From: Branchiostoma lanceolatum
Taxonomy: Eukaryota; Chordata; Leptocardii; Amphioxiformes; Branchiostomatidae
Reading direction: 5' to 3'
Length of the DNA: 64,000 bases
Assembly: GCF_035083965.1 (NCBI RefSeq)
Contig: NC_089738.1
Location: forward strand, 14,162,734-14,226,733
Part shown: positions 12,701 through 25,084 of the stretch, piece after piece
How the letters are laid out: each line of letters begins with the position of its first letter
Position numbering within the stretch: position 1 is the stretch's first letter
The notes under the pieces: generated by a model
The model's input: only the letters and a program-made list of their open reading frames with translations
What the model was told of the DNA's origin: nothing
Database searches by the model: none
Program-made: the position numbers and the translations under genes

Positions 12701-15700
12701 TCTTGAAAATAGACAATATTCGTTTTCCAGTGTCACCTCTCAGGCTGTCCGCGATGAGTTGATCGACGCACTTCCTACTAGAGCTACCGGTGGTACGTGC
12801 ATTGGGTGCGGACTTCGCAAAGGAATAGAGGTAAGTGCTGGCTAAATTCTATTAAATGTCAATAGAAACTCAATTGATTTCACAAAGTATCTTCATTAGA
12901 AAAGCTAAACGCTTAGTAGAATGTGCAGATTTCAAGGTTTCAAAGGGTAGAAGGCCATCAAGTGAATACAGACTCTGCAATCAAAATCGGCAAGGACATT
13001 TCGCTTTTTTAGACTAGATATGCATGATTATTCCAACGGCGTTGGTGTGTTTTGATGATAAGTAGATCGGGCTGTCTATTGATTGAATTCTTTTTGAGGT
13101 ACATACCCCCTTCCATTCATTTTTAAGGCACTCGAAGCTGTAGGACAGCCAGGAGGTGGTGTTATTCTCCTTCTAACGGATGGTAAGGAAACTACAGCCC
13201 CATTCATCAGAGATGTCATACCAGAACTTCAGAGCAAGGAAGTCATCGTCGCTACGATCGCCTTCAGCGCAGACGCCGACGCCTTGCTGCAGAGCCTGGC
13301 GCTGCAGACAGGGGGCCTATCGTTCTTCTCCGATATTGACGACTCTGCGACCTTGGACGACGCTTTTACAACCACGTTCGAAACCACAGCTGGAGGCAAG
13401 GGAGTGAAGGTCAGTGTTGATGACGCCACGAGTACGTAAAGTCACATGTCGAAAAGTGATTGGTCATCAGAACTCGATGAAGGCTGTACAACGGGCATCC
13501 GAAATTCCGTGATACTTCCTTATGGGGCCCCGGGGCTCAAACACAGTTAAGCTGTTTATTATAGCCTAAAATTTTGTATGGGCGATACTGTCGATTTCTG
13601 ATAGATGTCATAATCCACTGCGATTGAAACATTGCCTATCATCACGACACAGCTCGTCAGTGAAGACAAGACCATCGGTGGTCGGGAGAGCTACGTCAAC
13701 GACGTGTTTATCGACAACAGTGTGGGGGAGAACACCACGTTTTCCGTCTCCTGGCTCGACGGAAGCCGCCCCAGGGTAAAAGTGGAGACGCCGCTTGGCC
13801 ACGTGATCACGGAAGGAAGCCCGATGTATGACGTAAAATCAGGCACCATTACCATTGAGATTCCGGGCATAGCATCGGTAAGGGTATCACTCCAATCCAC
13901 GCGAAAGCAGTAACTGTTATGGCCTAGTGATTCTATCGGGTTTCTCCTTCATGAATTGTAACGACACAGAGGGGTCTGAATCGTTCTTTGACTTTTTACC
14001 GGTATGGTACATATAAAAGCTTAACCTTGAAAAAAAAATATAGTGGAGTTTCCTGACATATTGTCATGGCAGTCCTATTTTGCATGGTGAATTGCATCCA
14101 AATCGTCGCCTTACACCATCCGAATTTTGGCTTTAACCACTGTTCTGCCAATTATTCTATGCTTTACTTCCTTTGTCTGACATCCAGCCAGGAAAGTGGA
14201 CCTACAACATCACCAACAATGGCCCGAGTGACCAGGACATCACCACCATCGTGACCTCTAACCCCATCAGCGACAACGAACCAATCAAGGTTACTGCTCA
14301 GGTCAGCACCGTGTCACTGACCTACTCCTCCTCCCAGCCCACGGCGCTGAAGATCTTCGCGTCGGTACGGAAGGGGTATCTGCCGGTCATTGGAGCTGTC
14401 GTGATGGTCAACATCCAGAAGCCGCCCAATGGTCAGATAGAAGAGATCACGCTCCTGGACAACGGCGCAGGTAAACACGCTTCAAAAGGCTTTTCAATTT
14501 CCAAATAGACTTTTTATATTTCACTCCATAGTTCATACCGTAGGTAGAGGAGTGCAATATATTGCTTTTCCTGACGTTTCTCCTCCTCCTCGTCTCCTGT
14601 CAAATCTTCAAATCGATTCCTTTAAATTTTTTTTGGGGCCAAATGAGCAGAAATTTGGCACAAGGGCATTTCCTTTATATATGCATTAAAAATGATGTTC
14701 GGCCACTTCAGAATTACTTATTTTTCAAAAACGTTTTAGGGCAATTTTACATAAGAATGTGTACAATTGCTGCCTTTCTAGTATTGATATAACTTTCCAT
14801 TTTATTGAATGACATCAAGTGGCGCGTGGCGAAGTGTTCCCATCAGCAGGCAGATCAGCAGTAAAATTGGAATCTACAAGATATGATTATTCTAGGCAAA
14901 TTTTCTGCGCATCGATTATCAGTTCTAGATATAACTGACCGTTGGTGGGAAAGAAGTCTACCATAAAGGATGACAGAATACGGGTGCCATGGGAGATCAG
15001 TTTAAGAACATGATACAACAGAATGATATGTAGATCGAGTATGGTAGAGTAGAAACCCATCAACAATGTTGTCTTAAGTTTAATCTATTGATGGACCAAG
15101 CCCACCTTTATTTGTGTCAGTGATGTTAAGGTGCTACGGCCCGAATCGTAAAATCTTTATCGTTACTTTTTTTCTTTCTCAGGTGCTGACTTGTCGAAGA
15201 ATGACGGTATTTACTCCCGGTATTTCTTCAACTTCTCCGCGGACGGTCGATACGGTGTCTCCGCAAGGGTCGACAACAGCCAGGGGAAAGCAGAATACAT
15301 CGTCATCAATCGTGGACGTAGAAACGGTGCACCGCCGTTGAATCCAGGTAAAGATTGTGTCCTCTTCAAAATCAAAGAACGACCATTGATGACCAGTTTG
15401 TCAATTTTTGCAACATGTCCAAGTCTACAAGAGATACCATACCAATACATATTATATCATATCATATTTTATATGGATGACATTTCTATTAACTGAGAAA
15501 CAACTGAGCTGATTATATAGCAGCTGATCTGAATTACCTTAGGGAACAGGGAACTATTTTGAACCATTATGCTTTACCATTGTTTGCTTATTTCTTTATA
15601 GACACTGACGGGGGGAACGTTCAACGAGAACCACTGGAGCAGTTTCAGCGCATGACAACAGGAGGCGTTTTTGAAGTACAAGGGGTCCCCAGTGGTGGCG

Positions 15701-16496
15701 TCAACAGTGACATGCTCCCACCATCTCGGGTGGATGACCTGGCGGTCGTGGAAGTTTCTTACGCTGACGCAACCGTGACGCTTAGTTGGACAGCTCTGGG
15801 TGACGACTTTGATCAAGGAGGGCCAGGTGTGTTTAAAAAGTATTTCTGTTATGCTTGATGGTATGGCTATCATTTATACATATAAAAAAAAGTAAGCAGT
15901 TTTTCAGTACCTACACCTTACTGTTTACCACAGAAGAAAGGGAGATGCATTGACGGAATGAATGTAGAGCTATGGTCACATCGGGTCAGACACGTGTGTC
16001 TGTAAGTTTTTGATTACGACAAATTTACATGTATATCATCCTCTTTTTTTTATCAGCCCACTATGTTGAGATCCGGTACGGTCGCCATTTCTACCAACTC
16101 GCAGACGACTTTCACGGCTCAGCTTCAGTCAACCACTCGCAAGTGCTGCAGGGAAGCCTGACGTCACCACCGGAACCCGGCTTCGTGCAGACCATCGTCA
16201 TCCATGTGCCAGACCGAGGCGACAACGTCACGTACGTCTTCGCAGTGCGCATGTGCGACGAAGCGGACAACTGTGGACACCCCTCCAACATCGTGACAGC
16301 AAATCTCGAGTACATCCCCGAGCCCGTCTATGGCAACTATACGATGCTTTTGGTCATTGTTGGTTCTGTGCTTGGCGTGGTCATTTTGGCCGCCATCTTG
16401 GCTTTGATCTTTTGCAAATGCAGGAGGTCCAAGCAGGCAAAATCTGCCCAGCAACCTTCGGTTTACGACAATTCTGGATATAATCCTAACGTGTAG
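8027..16496 (+). CDS. CLCA: Calcium-activated chloride channel regulator (CLCA) paralogue 2, complete
   Basis: Thirteen exons: 8027-8203, 9121-9272, 10596-10738, 10962-11257, 11722-11970, 12351-12475, 12731-12830, 13128-13409, 13653-13877, 14188-14470, 15183-15347, 15602-15826, 16057-16496. The product is 953 residues, close to the usual 900-950 of the family. A hydrophobic signal peptide opens the protein; the start could be Met1 (8027) or Met4 (8036). The zinc-binding HEWGH is at about residues 163-167, the MIDAS DVSGSM near 333-338, and a C-terminal helix (VIVGSVLGVVILAAILALIF) near 905-930 is followed by a short cytoplasmic tail, so a type I membrane form is predicted. Exon lengths match the upstream copy except for one codon in exon 4, four codons in exon 12 and two in exon 13. 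It is intact as read. Function as channel modulator and self-cleaving protease is inferred from the family. Confidence 0.95.
8280..8500 (-). mobile_element. tRNA-derived SINE
   Basis: Read on the minus strand, the element starts with a tRNA-like head: an A-box-like TGGCGTAACGG and a B-box-like GGTTCAAATTCC, followed by an unrelated body and an AT-rich end. It sits in intron 1 of the second CLCA gene. The tRNA-like part is not a foldable complete tRNA, and relatives occur at 3338-3490 and 55385-55588. Confidence 0.75.
9701..9735. repeat. TA dinucleotide microsatellite
   Basis: A run of alternating T and A of about 33 bp in CLCA 2 intron 2. Confidence 0.95.
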
Positions 16497-17441
16497 TTAC
16501 AGGCTATTGCTTTACAGAATTCTACCTTACCCTTTCCCTCTTACTGCGAATTGAATTCCTGCAAATCTAAATGAATTTGAATTTGTGGCGTATTTGCGTA
16601 AGTAATGAAGCTACATTTGGGGGTCTTTGCATAACCAATGATTGACAATTCTATAATTAGTTTATATGGCCATGGAAGTCAGGATACATGGGTTGGAGTA
16701 GGTAGATGAAATGGCAAAACCAGTGTGCAAATAAATGCAGATGCTGAACTGTAGTCCTGTTTTTATTTGAGAGTGTTGTGAATTTTCGTGATAGAATGTA
16801 TTGTTTGTGTCCCTTTGACGCTGTACCCAATGCTAAAATAGCATGCTGTTGTCTAAAGGTTTCAAGACACGTTTGTTTGTTCTATGAGGCGACTGGCAGA
16901 TAATTTAGTGAATTGTTTTAATCTTATAGGGATTTTAAAATCATAAACCTTGCTGGTTGATGAGGACAACGCTGTCTTCTTACTTACTCATTCAAAATAA
17001 TCATGTTCATGTCACTAAGTTTAAAACAAGAAAGCTCAATGATAAGCTTTAACACTTAGTAACATTGAGGGACATCGTTTGAAAGAATAGGCTAATTTTA
17101 ACATATGAAATATTGATATTTTCACAACAATGCCAAACATCCAGTTTATCATGAACCATGCATGTGTTACTAATTCATTTTTCTTACATCTAATATCTTT
17201 AGAAAATTCCCACAATATCAGTAGGAATTTTGGTCAGACAGAAAACTAAAACATTCTAAGGGTGCCATTCAAAGTTTTGCTGATTGAATATAGGCTTTTG
17301 CCACTCGTTCCAGTTAAGTGCATATTTGACAAATATTTCAATGATTGGTAATTGATCTGCGATTGCTATGCTACATGTGTATTAATCTGTTTAGAATTTT
17401 GCTGACATATAAAGGATCATAAAGTAGCTTCTGGTAACTAA
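16497..17441. other. Convergent intergenic region between CLCA 2 and SDR gene A
   Basis: Contains an AATAAA at 16730-16735, which is a likely poly(A) signal for CLCA 2, and the duplicated 3' flank shared with 7335-7540. The remainder up to the SDR stop codon is AT-rich and unassigned. Confidence 0.6.
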
Positions 17442-19928
17442 CTACTGAGTGCTTTGCAACATGGTTGGTTTCGGTTCTCCCTCCCTATCTGGACGTTCTG
17501 TACAGTCAGTCCACAGAGTAGGGAAGTAGCCCAGCCAGATCTTGTTAACGTAGTCCTCGAAACTCGCCCCGACCAAGTAGCGATGGGAGGGGTCAGTCAG
17601 GGTGACGGCGTCCGCCATGGCCTAAAAATAGTGTAGTAAATATTCGGCGTTATTAGTATTTCAATATTCACATGTCTGTTCATTAATTTCACTGTTTACT
17701 GTTACACATCTATATTTGTCTGATCTTTAACAAGGGTGTACATTAAAAAGTAACGATGAATAAAAAAGAATGCAAAGAAATAACGGCAGGTAGATATGCA
17801 GAAACGACATATTTGCAAACGTGTTTCAGACGTACGTCTATAACAGGGGTGCTGTCCTTGCGCTCCCCCTGTGTGGAGGCCCTGAGTCGCTCGATGTGAT
17901 AGTCAAAATACTCCTTCCCATAGTCCTCCTTCACAACCTCTTCCATGTTAGCCCAAAGGTCCTGTACAATGTAATAACAATGGTCATCTTCAGCACCACA
18001 ATGTGTCTCAAATGTGAGCTCTGACTGAATGGTCACGTGACCTGGGTGTCAAAGGTCATACATGTCATGTGACACGAAAGGCCCGAGGGTGTTGTAGCTG
18101 GAAGAAAGCAGTGGCGGCCTAGTTCAAAACATTTTCCATGTACACTACATTATATACCCCCGTGGCGGTGACCATGTGCATCTCTTGTGCAACTATATGG
18201 ATCTGAATACAGATCTATTGTTTCGGAATTCACAAATAAGTATTAAGAGTGATCCTACAATGAACGCTCTGACGGATGTAGAAATGAAACAAATGTTGCT
18301 TTAAACGTACCGAAGCCAGTTTATTGAAGACAGCGGGCACGGTGATACCAGTAGAGGGCCCAAAACTAGCCGGCTCCACAATCACGACTTTCACACCCCA
18401 TTTGTGCATCTCATGTCTGAGGAAAGGAAGCAAAGATTGTTTGGTTAACTAGGACAAAACAGTCTTTGTCAGAGTGCAGTGGATGTACAACAAGGGTGTC
18501 AAGCTGTGAAGGTAACAGTAATGTCTAGCAACTAAAGAAATATCCATGTAGGATAGAAAAGTCCAGTCCATTCATCAATCATGAATATCTCCGTCGTCCA
18601 AAAACAAATCATTCTCAACTATGTTATTCTTATTCTTTATCTATAAGTGTCTAACCTTAGGGCGTCAGAGAAGAATTCCAGAGTGGCCTTGGTCATGCTG
18701 TACGCAGAGACCCCGGGGGATGCGTGAAGCCCTGCCTCGCTGGTGATGTTCACAACTCGGCCTGGATTGTAGCGTTATGATAGAAGTAGATGTTAGCAAT
18801 GTATGATCGGCAACGCCCCCGAGGCGTGGACAAAAATTGAAGGGCTGTCTGCTCTAAAGATATGACGTAACAATAGGGAACAGACTCAAGATGGCGTCTG
18901 CGTGACGTCCATGGCCAATTCGAACATAGCGGCGCTGATGGGTGCCGGTGAAAGCACTACGTTTTTTTTTACATAAGTCAAACCTGTAAGTATATAAGAG
19001 AATCGCAACACAACGTTAACCTCATGCAACACAACACAACACTGCAAAGCATAACACAACAGAACGCATACCTTTTGCTCGACGAATCAAGGGCAGGAAC
19101 GCCTTGGTGACTCTCACGGTGCCAAAGGCATTCACTTCCATAACCCGTCGGTAGGCGGCGATGCTGGCCCATTCCACTTCGCCTGGCTGAAAGACTCCAG
19201 CATTGTTTACCAATGCGTATAGACCTGAAGGAAAGTATCAGAGTGCAGAGTGTATCAAGCAAATTATGTATGCATGGTCATGAATAAGATAAGATGAACA
19301 ATTTATCATGGAAACAAAAGTAAAAAATGCGAATTCGCTACCAAGCGAAGTTCTCACCCTTTGACCCCGTCGGCAGTCGATCTTTGACCTGTTGCACAGC
19401 GGCCTGCACCTGTCCATCATCAGTGACGTCTATCTGAATAGTACTCAGCCTGCTCGAGCACTCCGCCCGGAGTTTCTTCGACCCCTCCCCACCACTGTCT
19501 GCCAGCAAACAGCCGGCAAACACCGTGAAGCCAAGAGAGTCCAGGCGTTTGGCAAGTCTAAATCCGAATCCGCTGTCACAACCTGTTGTAATGAAGTCAA
19601 ATATTCAAGCTAGTCAGACACTGGTTATACTTTACAAACTTAACTTTTCAACAATGACTTTTAATAGGAGACCAAATGTGAACATATTCATGACTACGGG
19701 TGTTGGAGTCAAAGTCCTACCTGTAATGAAGACAGCTTTGCCGTTCCCGCTCACTCGGCTCTTCGGCGCCAAGTACAGAACCACACAGTATCCCACTGAA
19801 CCCAGTAGTATCCCCGTGCACAGGTAGTACAGGGCAGGTGCACAGTGGTACAACAACAACAACAAGCCTGAAATGGTGGTCAAACCAAGCAGGCTTGCAC
19901 AGTAGAACAGGTGTAGTGCCTTTAACAT
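17442..19928 (-). CDS. HSD17B2-like: 17-beta-hydroxysteroid dehydrogenase type 2-like SDR, gene A
   Basis: A classical short-chain dehydrogenase of the HSD17B2/retinol dehydrogenase/BDH1 branch (SDR9C), membrane-anchored and probably NAD(P)-dependent on a steroid, retinoid or related alcohol; the substrate is not known. Exons in gene order: 19721-19928, 19358-19582, 19072-19224, 18656-18761, 18311-18416, 17836-17961, 17442-17621; 367 residues, intact. Two N-terminal hydrophobic stretches lead to the cofactor motif TGCDSGFG (split by intron 1, residues about 69-76), structural NNAG at about 151-154, catalytic Ser203, and YSMTK at 216-220. The LGFTVFAG and [13 protein letters not shown] stretches resemble vertebrate HSD17B2. 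The C-terminal exon ([12 protein letters not shown]) matches the HSD17B2 C-terminal region. It is convergent with CLCA 2 and in tandem with gene B. Confidence 0.88.
18032..18074. repeat. Quasi-palindrome with CACGTGAC and AAAGGTCA
   Basis: In the intron between exons 5 and 6 of SDR gene A. The same 43-bp sequence with a few changes is in an intron of gene C at 32721-32763, and its ends read as an inverted repeat (GTCACGTGACCTG and GTCACATGACATG on the other strand). Confidence 0.6.
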
Positions 19929-20280
19929 TGTTACAGCTCTTTCTGTGTGAATGTGAACTTTGACCCACCTCCCTCACAAAGGTGTAAATATTTGAGCTGC
20001 AACACGGGACGTCGCGATATGCGCTGATAACAGTTTTTAGATCAACGACCACAGACGTTAAGTCGTCGAGTGATAAGGCAAATAATCCGTTAACAATGGC
20101 AGGTCGTGGACACATAAAGATTCAAGAAACTCCAAACGACATAAAGGCTTTGTTCACGTCGCTGGTATGCATGCATACTGAGTACTCGGCCTCTGTATCA
20201 TTGTATAGTATTAGGTATAGTAGGGAAGTGGCTAGCTAACAATGTATGACATACCCTGTAATAGAGACGTTTGATATGTT
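19929..20280. repeat. SDR 5' flank, copy shared with gene B
   Basis: About 350 bp directly upstream of gene A are closely related to 23522-23875 upstream of gene B, showing that these two genes were duplicated with their proximal upstream DNA. The flank is unrelated to that of the plus-strand copies beyond the DR1-like site. The segment 20281-20754 holds no recognised feature. Confidence 0.75.
19954..19966 (-). promoter_or_regulatory. DR1-like nuclear-receptor half-site pair upstream of gene A
   Basis: On the minus strand the site reads GGGTCA-A-AGTTCA, a good match to the DR1 consensus used by HNF4, RXR/PPAR and COUP-type receptors. It ends 26 nt ahead of the start codon. Binding is not shown. 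Confidence 0.45.
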
Positions 20281-20754
20281 TAATATTACGTTGATTCTCG
20301 TAGTAACCTTTATTTCATCCTTTTGCCCGTACGTGTCCAGAATGAAGCAACTGACGAAAAGAGTTCTTTTAAACTCTTCACAGGTTCTCTTCAAACTTTC
20401 GAACTCGAAGCATTGCGAGCAAGTTCGACTATAGTAACATAGTAAGATGATCACTTGCACGTTTCTGAATGTAAACACTTTATCGTTTGAACAACTCTTC
20501 CTTTGCTAATCCTTCTTAATGTTAAGCGTATCATGCTAATACTATTACAACAATAACATATATCTGATAGCTTCATATTCATTTGAATACTCACGTTCAC
20601 ATGTAAAGTTCCGAAAATCACCAAATTTCAATTCAGTTAAAAGGACAAAGGGAATTAGAAAATCTAAAAATGCCAGTGTTGAAAATTTTCCGTATAGCTA
20701 AGCAATTAACGTTGCGAGGGCTGAAGAATTTTGTTTAGCTTTCTAGATAGTTTT

Positions 20755-23521
20755 CTACAGCATTGCTGGCTTGGGGTCGCCTTCTTTCTCAGGTCTCTCT
20801 GTGGAGTCAGTCCACCGTGTGGGGAAGTAGCCCAGCCAGGTCTTGTTGACGTAGTCCTCAAAATTAGACCCGACCAGGTAGCGATGTGAGGGGGTGGTCA
20901 GGGTGATGGCGTCCACCATAGCCTGCAAATAGAATGGCAGTAATTACCTCCGTTGGAGGTATTGTTTTCTGTCTGTGTGTTTGTCTTGGTGTTTCCGTAG
21001 AGTTACAGCAACCGTTAGCAAATATCAGCATAAACTATGAACTTCTATGTCGTTTCTTAATGTGCATATATATATGAATGATATATTTTAGCACGTCAGT
21101 TTGTGCAAAACGTTATCAGAAAAGACCCAAACTTTACTCACATCTATGATAGGGGTAGGGTCCTTTGCCTGGCCGCCGCTAGTAAGCCAAGACCTGATCT
21201 GCTCCATAATGAAGTCGAAGTACTCCATGCCATAATCTTCCTTCACAGCTTCGTCCATGTTGTTCCGCAGGTTCTGTGAAACAGTAATGTACCTCCGCGT
21301 CGTTAATATACATAACTAAGAAAGTAACACTCAAGGTTAAAGGAATACCCTGTTATAGTATATCTTTCTGCTTCTAAATTATGTTTTCATTGGCTTGCCA
21401 TATTTGATTCAGAGTCTGAACAGAAGATATATGTATTGTGACTAGCATACTGCTAAATTTTAGTTACACAATTAAATGTAGAAGCTTAGCATTCTCGGCA
21501 AAGCGAAGTCCTGTAGATATCGGTCCACCACGAAACTACTCACTCACTCACTCACTCACTCACTCACTCACTCACTCACTCACTCACTCACTCACTCACT
21601 CATCCTCTTGTACGTGGTGTGTAGAGCCAACTAGAAAGTTACTATTCCATGGCAATCTAGGAAGTTACTGAAGGGAACTTAAAACGCTGAGCAACAATAT
21701 CGTCTTCGTCAATGATCCAGACGACGTACCTCCACAAACGCATTAAAGACGGCGGGCAAGACAATATCTGTAGCCCGTGCAAAGCTGCCAGGCTGTACGA
21801 TGACGACTTTAACTCCCCACTTGTGCATCTCATGCCTGTGTTACCGATGATATATGTAAATGTGATGAAAAACGAAGATACAATGGTATCATTCAAGGAG
21901 TATGAAACGCAGTACAACGCCAATCTGCCGCTGTCAGTCTATGGAGATTTCCCACAAATACAAAGGTAGACAGGTTTAATTGTAGTTATTCAGGTTAAGT
22001 TAGCAGGTTCTAGGTTCTACAATTGTCTTTGCGTAGGTAAAATAGTATAGTATTTTGTATGATTAAGAATATGTGCACACATAAAAAAGACTTTGATGCT
22101 ACATACAACAGAAATATAGTTCATATACCTGAGTGCGTCTGAAAAAAATTCAATGGCTGCTTTGGTCATGTGATAGGCGGAAACAGTCGGGGGTGAATGG
22201 AGGCCCGCCTCACTGGAGATGTTGACAACTCGTCCTAGACAGGGCGGAGAACAACATCTAAACACCAATTTAGAAGACCTTTCGACAGTCACTACACCAT
22301 TCTGTAACTCTCTACCGCCAAGGGGCATCCCAACTGCATTAGTTTAGTAAGACTGAGTGTATTTGATAATAAAACAAAAAGTTCATTTTCCGCAAGTTGA
22401 AGATATGCTCATTAAGAGACACAGACACAGAAAGAGTCTGAACCAATGATGCCTCACCTTTCGCCCGACGAATCAGAGGTAAGAACGCTTTGGTGACCCG
22501 CACGGTACCGAAGGCGTTCACTTCCATCACTCGTCGGTAGGCGGCGATGCCGACCCACTCTATCTGTCCCGGCTGCCAGACCCCAGCATTGTTCACCAAT
22601 GCGTAAAGTCCTGTTGGAATATGTTGGAGTGAGCCGAACAGTATACGTGTGTCTTCAAATAGAAAGGTGAAGGCACTATTGAGGTGTGCCTTCTTCTTGT
22701 GACCAAACAATGACAATTGTCTTTACATCAGACACTTCAGCAAGGAATTTGTGATAAAAACGACCATTTACTGTTACTTCAATGATCATTTTTAATTTGG
22801 AAACATAGTTCCCGTAAGGCCATCAATGGCATAGTTACTGGGTAAATCATTATTGGAGGAGGCATAGGAGAAGGTCAGAAAGCTTCACTGTATACTTGTA
22901 TTGCGTTTGCCAACAGATGGGTCCATGGGATAGTATGCGTAAGATAATCACCCTTTGACCCAGCCGGCAGTCGATCTTTGACCTGTTGCACAGCGGCCTG
23001 CACCTGTCCATCATCAGTGACGTCTATCTGAACAGTACTCAGCCTGCTCGAGCACTCCGCCCGGAGTGTCTTCGACCCCTCCCCACCACTGTCTGCCAGC
23101 AGACAGCCGGCAAACACCGTGAAGCCCAGCGAGTCCAGGCGTTTCGCAAGCCGAAAGCCAAACCCACTGTCACAACCTGTTGTTATGAAATAGAATATTC
23201 AAGCTGGTGACGTCATGACAAACTGACTATACTTTACAAAACTTTAAAACAAATTGATAGGGGACCAAATGTGAACATATCCATGGCTGAGGGTGTTGGA
23301 GTCAAAGTCCTACCTGTAATGAAGACAGCTTTGCCGTTCCCGCTCACTCGGCTCTTCGGCGCCAAGTACAGAACCACACAGTATCCCACTGAACCCAGTA
23401 GTATCCCCGTGCACAGGTAGTACAGGACAGGTGAACAGTGGTACAACAACAAGAAAAAGCCTGAAATGGTGGTCAAACCAAGCAGGCTTGCACAGTAGAA
23501 CAGGTGTAGTGGTTTCAACAT
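20755..23521 (-). CDS. HSD17B2-like: 17-beta-hydroxysteroid dehydrogenase type 2-like SDR, gene B
   Basis: Seven exons in gene order: 23314-23521, 22952-23176, 22458-22610, 22129-22234, 21730-21835, 21142-21273, 20755-20922; 365 residues, no disabling change seen. It keeps TGCDSGFG across intron 1, NNAG in exon 3, and Ser plus YHMTK in exon 4. Exon 5 ([18 protein letters not shown]) is almost the same as in gene C, on the other strand about 11 kb away, whereas exons 1 and 2 group with gene A and D. The last exon stops directly after AML, so the usual QKTY end is missing and the C-terminus is four residues shorter. Role as in gene A; specific substrate unknown. Confidence 0.87.
20940..21010 (-). 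repeat. Hairpin-tailed dispersed repeat fragment
   Basis: The short inverted repeat TACCTCCGTTGGAGGTA followed by CTGTCTGTGTGTTTGTCT-like sequence is the reverse of the tail seen at 35097-35190, 42665-42775 and 56840-56915. It lies in intron 6 of SDR gene B. Confidence 0.5.
21537..21602. repeat. CTCA tetranucleotide microsatellite
   Basis: About sixteen uninterrupted CTCA units in intron 5 of SDR gene B. Confidence 0.95.
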
Positions 23522-23546
23522 TGTTACAGCTCTTTCTGTGTGAATG

Positions 23547-23559
23547 TGAACTTTGACCC
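23547..23559 (-). promoter_or_regulatory. DR1-like nuclear-receptor half-site pair upstream of gene B
   Basis: Minus strand GGGTCA-A-AGTTCA, identical to the site of gene A and again ending 26 nt ahead of the start codon. Confidence 0.45.
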
Positions 23560-23875
23560 GGCTTTCTCACAGAGGTGTAAATATTTGATCTGCACCACGG
23601 GACGTCGCGATACTAGCTGCACTGATAGAAAATAGATCAACAACCACAGACGTCAAATCTTCGAGTGATAATTAAAATAATCCGTTAGCAATGGCACGTC
23701 GTGGTAACGATCAAGATTCAAGAAACTCCAAACGAAATAAATGCTTTTGTTGACGTCGCTGGCATGTAGGCATGAGTACTCGATCTCTGCATCATTGTAT
23801 AGTCTAGCTATAGGGCAGGGAAGTGGCTAGGCAACAAGATATGTATGGCATGCCCTGTAACAGAGACGTTTAGCA

Positions 23876-24007
23876 GGTGGGTCGAACTTTCAGGACTACT
23901 TGAACCACGCCTGGCTGGGCTACTTTCCCTCGAGGTGGACTGACTCTACAGAGAGGAACGAGAAGGAGGGCGACCTTAAACCTGCGATGCTGCAGAAAAC
24001 TACTACT
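23876..24007 (+). pseudogene. SDR last-exon fragment, plus strand
   Basis: Plus-strand sequence reads like the C-terminal part of exon 7 (FQDYLNHAWLGYFPSRWTD, then ATLQ-type end PAMLQKT). It is closest to exon 7 of gene D (AWLGYFPSRWTDATERNEKE). The beginning of the exon (AMADAVTL) and all upstream exons are missing, and it abuts the end of the duplicated gene B flank. Confidence 0.8.
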
Positions 24008-24056
24008 AAATCAGTTTCATTTGTTTTCGTAGCCTTCGTCAATTCAATAACGTAGT

Positions 24057-24181
24057 ACCCCCGTGCACAGGTAGTACAGGACAGGTGCACAGTGGTACAA
24101 CAACAACAACAAGCCTGAAATGGTGGTCAAACCATGCAGGCTTGCACAGTAGAACAGCTGCAGGTGTAGTGGCTTAAACAT
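24057..24181 (-). pseudogene. SDR first-exon fragment, minus strand
   Basis: Minus strand from the ATG at 24181 gives the usual exon-1 start (MFKPLHL) with an in-frame CTGCAG insertion, and breaks off inside the YYLCTG region. No downstream exon follows. Its upstream flank (24182-24380) is of the type seen in front of plus-strand genes C, G and H. Confidence 0.8.
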
Positions 24182-24209
24182 GGTTAAAACCTCCTCTGGC
24201 CTACAATGT

Positions 24210-24222
24210 CGACCTTTGACGT
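24210..24222 (-). promoter_or_regulatory. DR1-like site upstream of the exon-1 relic
   Basis: Minus strand ACGTCA-A-AGGTCG, ending 29 nt ahead of the relic's ATG, the same distance as in C, F, G and H. Confidence 0.35.
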
Positions 24223-24380
24223 GACCCTTTCATGAGGACATGTAGTGTAAACACTAGTTTGATATTGGTCAAGGCACGTGATGGCAAGAGGTTGATCATC
24301 ATATGTCCTCATATAACCTTTGTAATCAGTCAGTTAACCACCCATCGCTAACGGCGATATTTGACCCAAAGGGCCGCGTC

Positions 24381-25084
24381 CATTTTGTGTCAAGTTGAAT
24401 GTTAACTTGTGTAATCATTTTGGAGGCCTTGGTGACTAGACGACGGAGTAATGTGTGCTGGGATTAGCAGTACCAAATAAACTGCGCAATTAACAAATTA
24501 CACAAACATTAGGAGAGCGTATTGACCCATTTATGGCTCTATTTTTGCATCTAAAAACTTGCGATAGATATTTGCTGAAAGCTACTACAGGATATGTGCA
24601 CTGTAGATACAACTACATTACGAGTTTAGAGACTTCATACCTCCAGGAAATGTTCTGTATATTTCTGGTTTATCTTGCCTTTTTGATTATGCAATAGTTC
24701 TTTCCTTTGGCAGAATTCCATGCTTACATTGAATTATAAATCAAGCAATGACTTCCTCATTTACGGCTGACCAGTTCGAAATCCCATGACGCTTTGCGCG
24801 TCCCGGCTGTTTAATCCATGTGCGCTTACTCTCGCTAATAATAAGGTTCTAGATCATTGGATTGTGGTCTATACCCGACAATATCGCCTAATCATTTCCC
24901 AGTTAAACGACAACAATACGCTTATCAGAACAGACTCGTGTGGTTCTCCCGACCGAGCACGAAAGGCCCCGGTCGATGTTGAAGAGAGGGTCTCTATGAG
25001 CAACATTCATTAATTGAGTGAGCGATATATAGATATGGAGCGGTGATTTTGTATCCGTGAATGATTTCATCAGGTTGGAAAATA
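24381..25084. other. Unassigned AT-rich spacer
   Basis: No exon of a recognised family, no strong repeat structure and no RNA gene were found in this stretch. Confidence 0.5.

Noticed and set aside
17454-17636. Plus-strand frame opposite SDR A exon 7
   Set aside because: Shadow of the minus-strand terminal exon.
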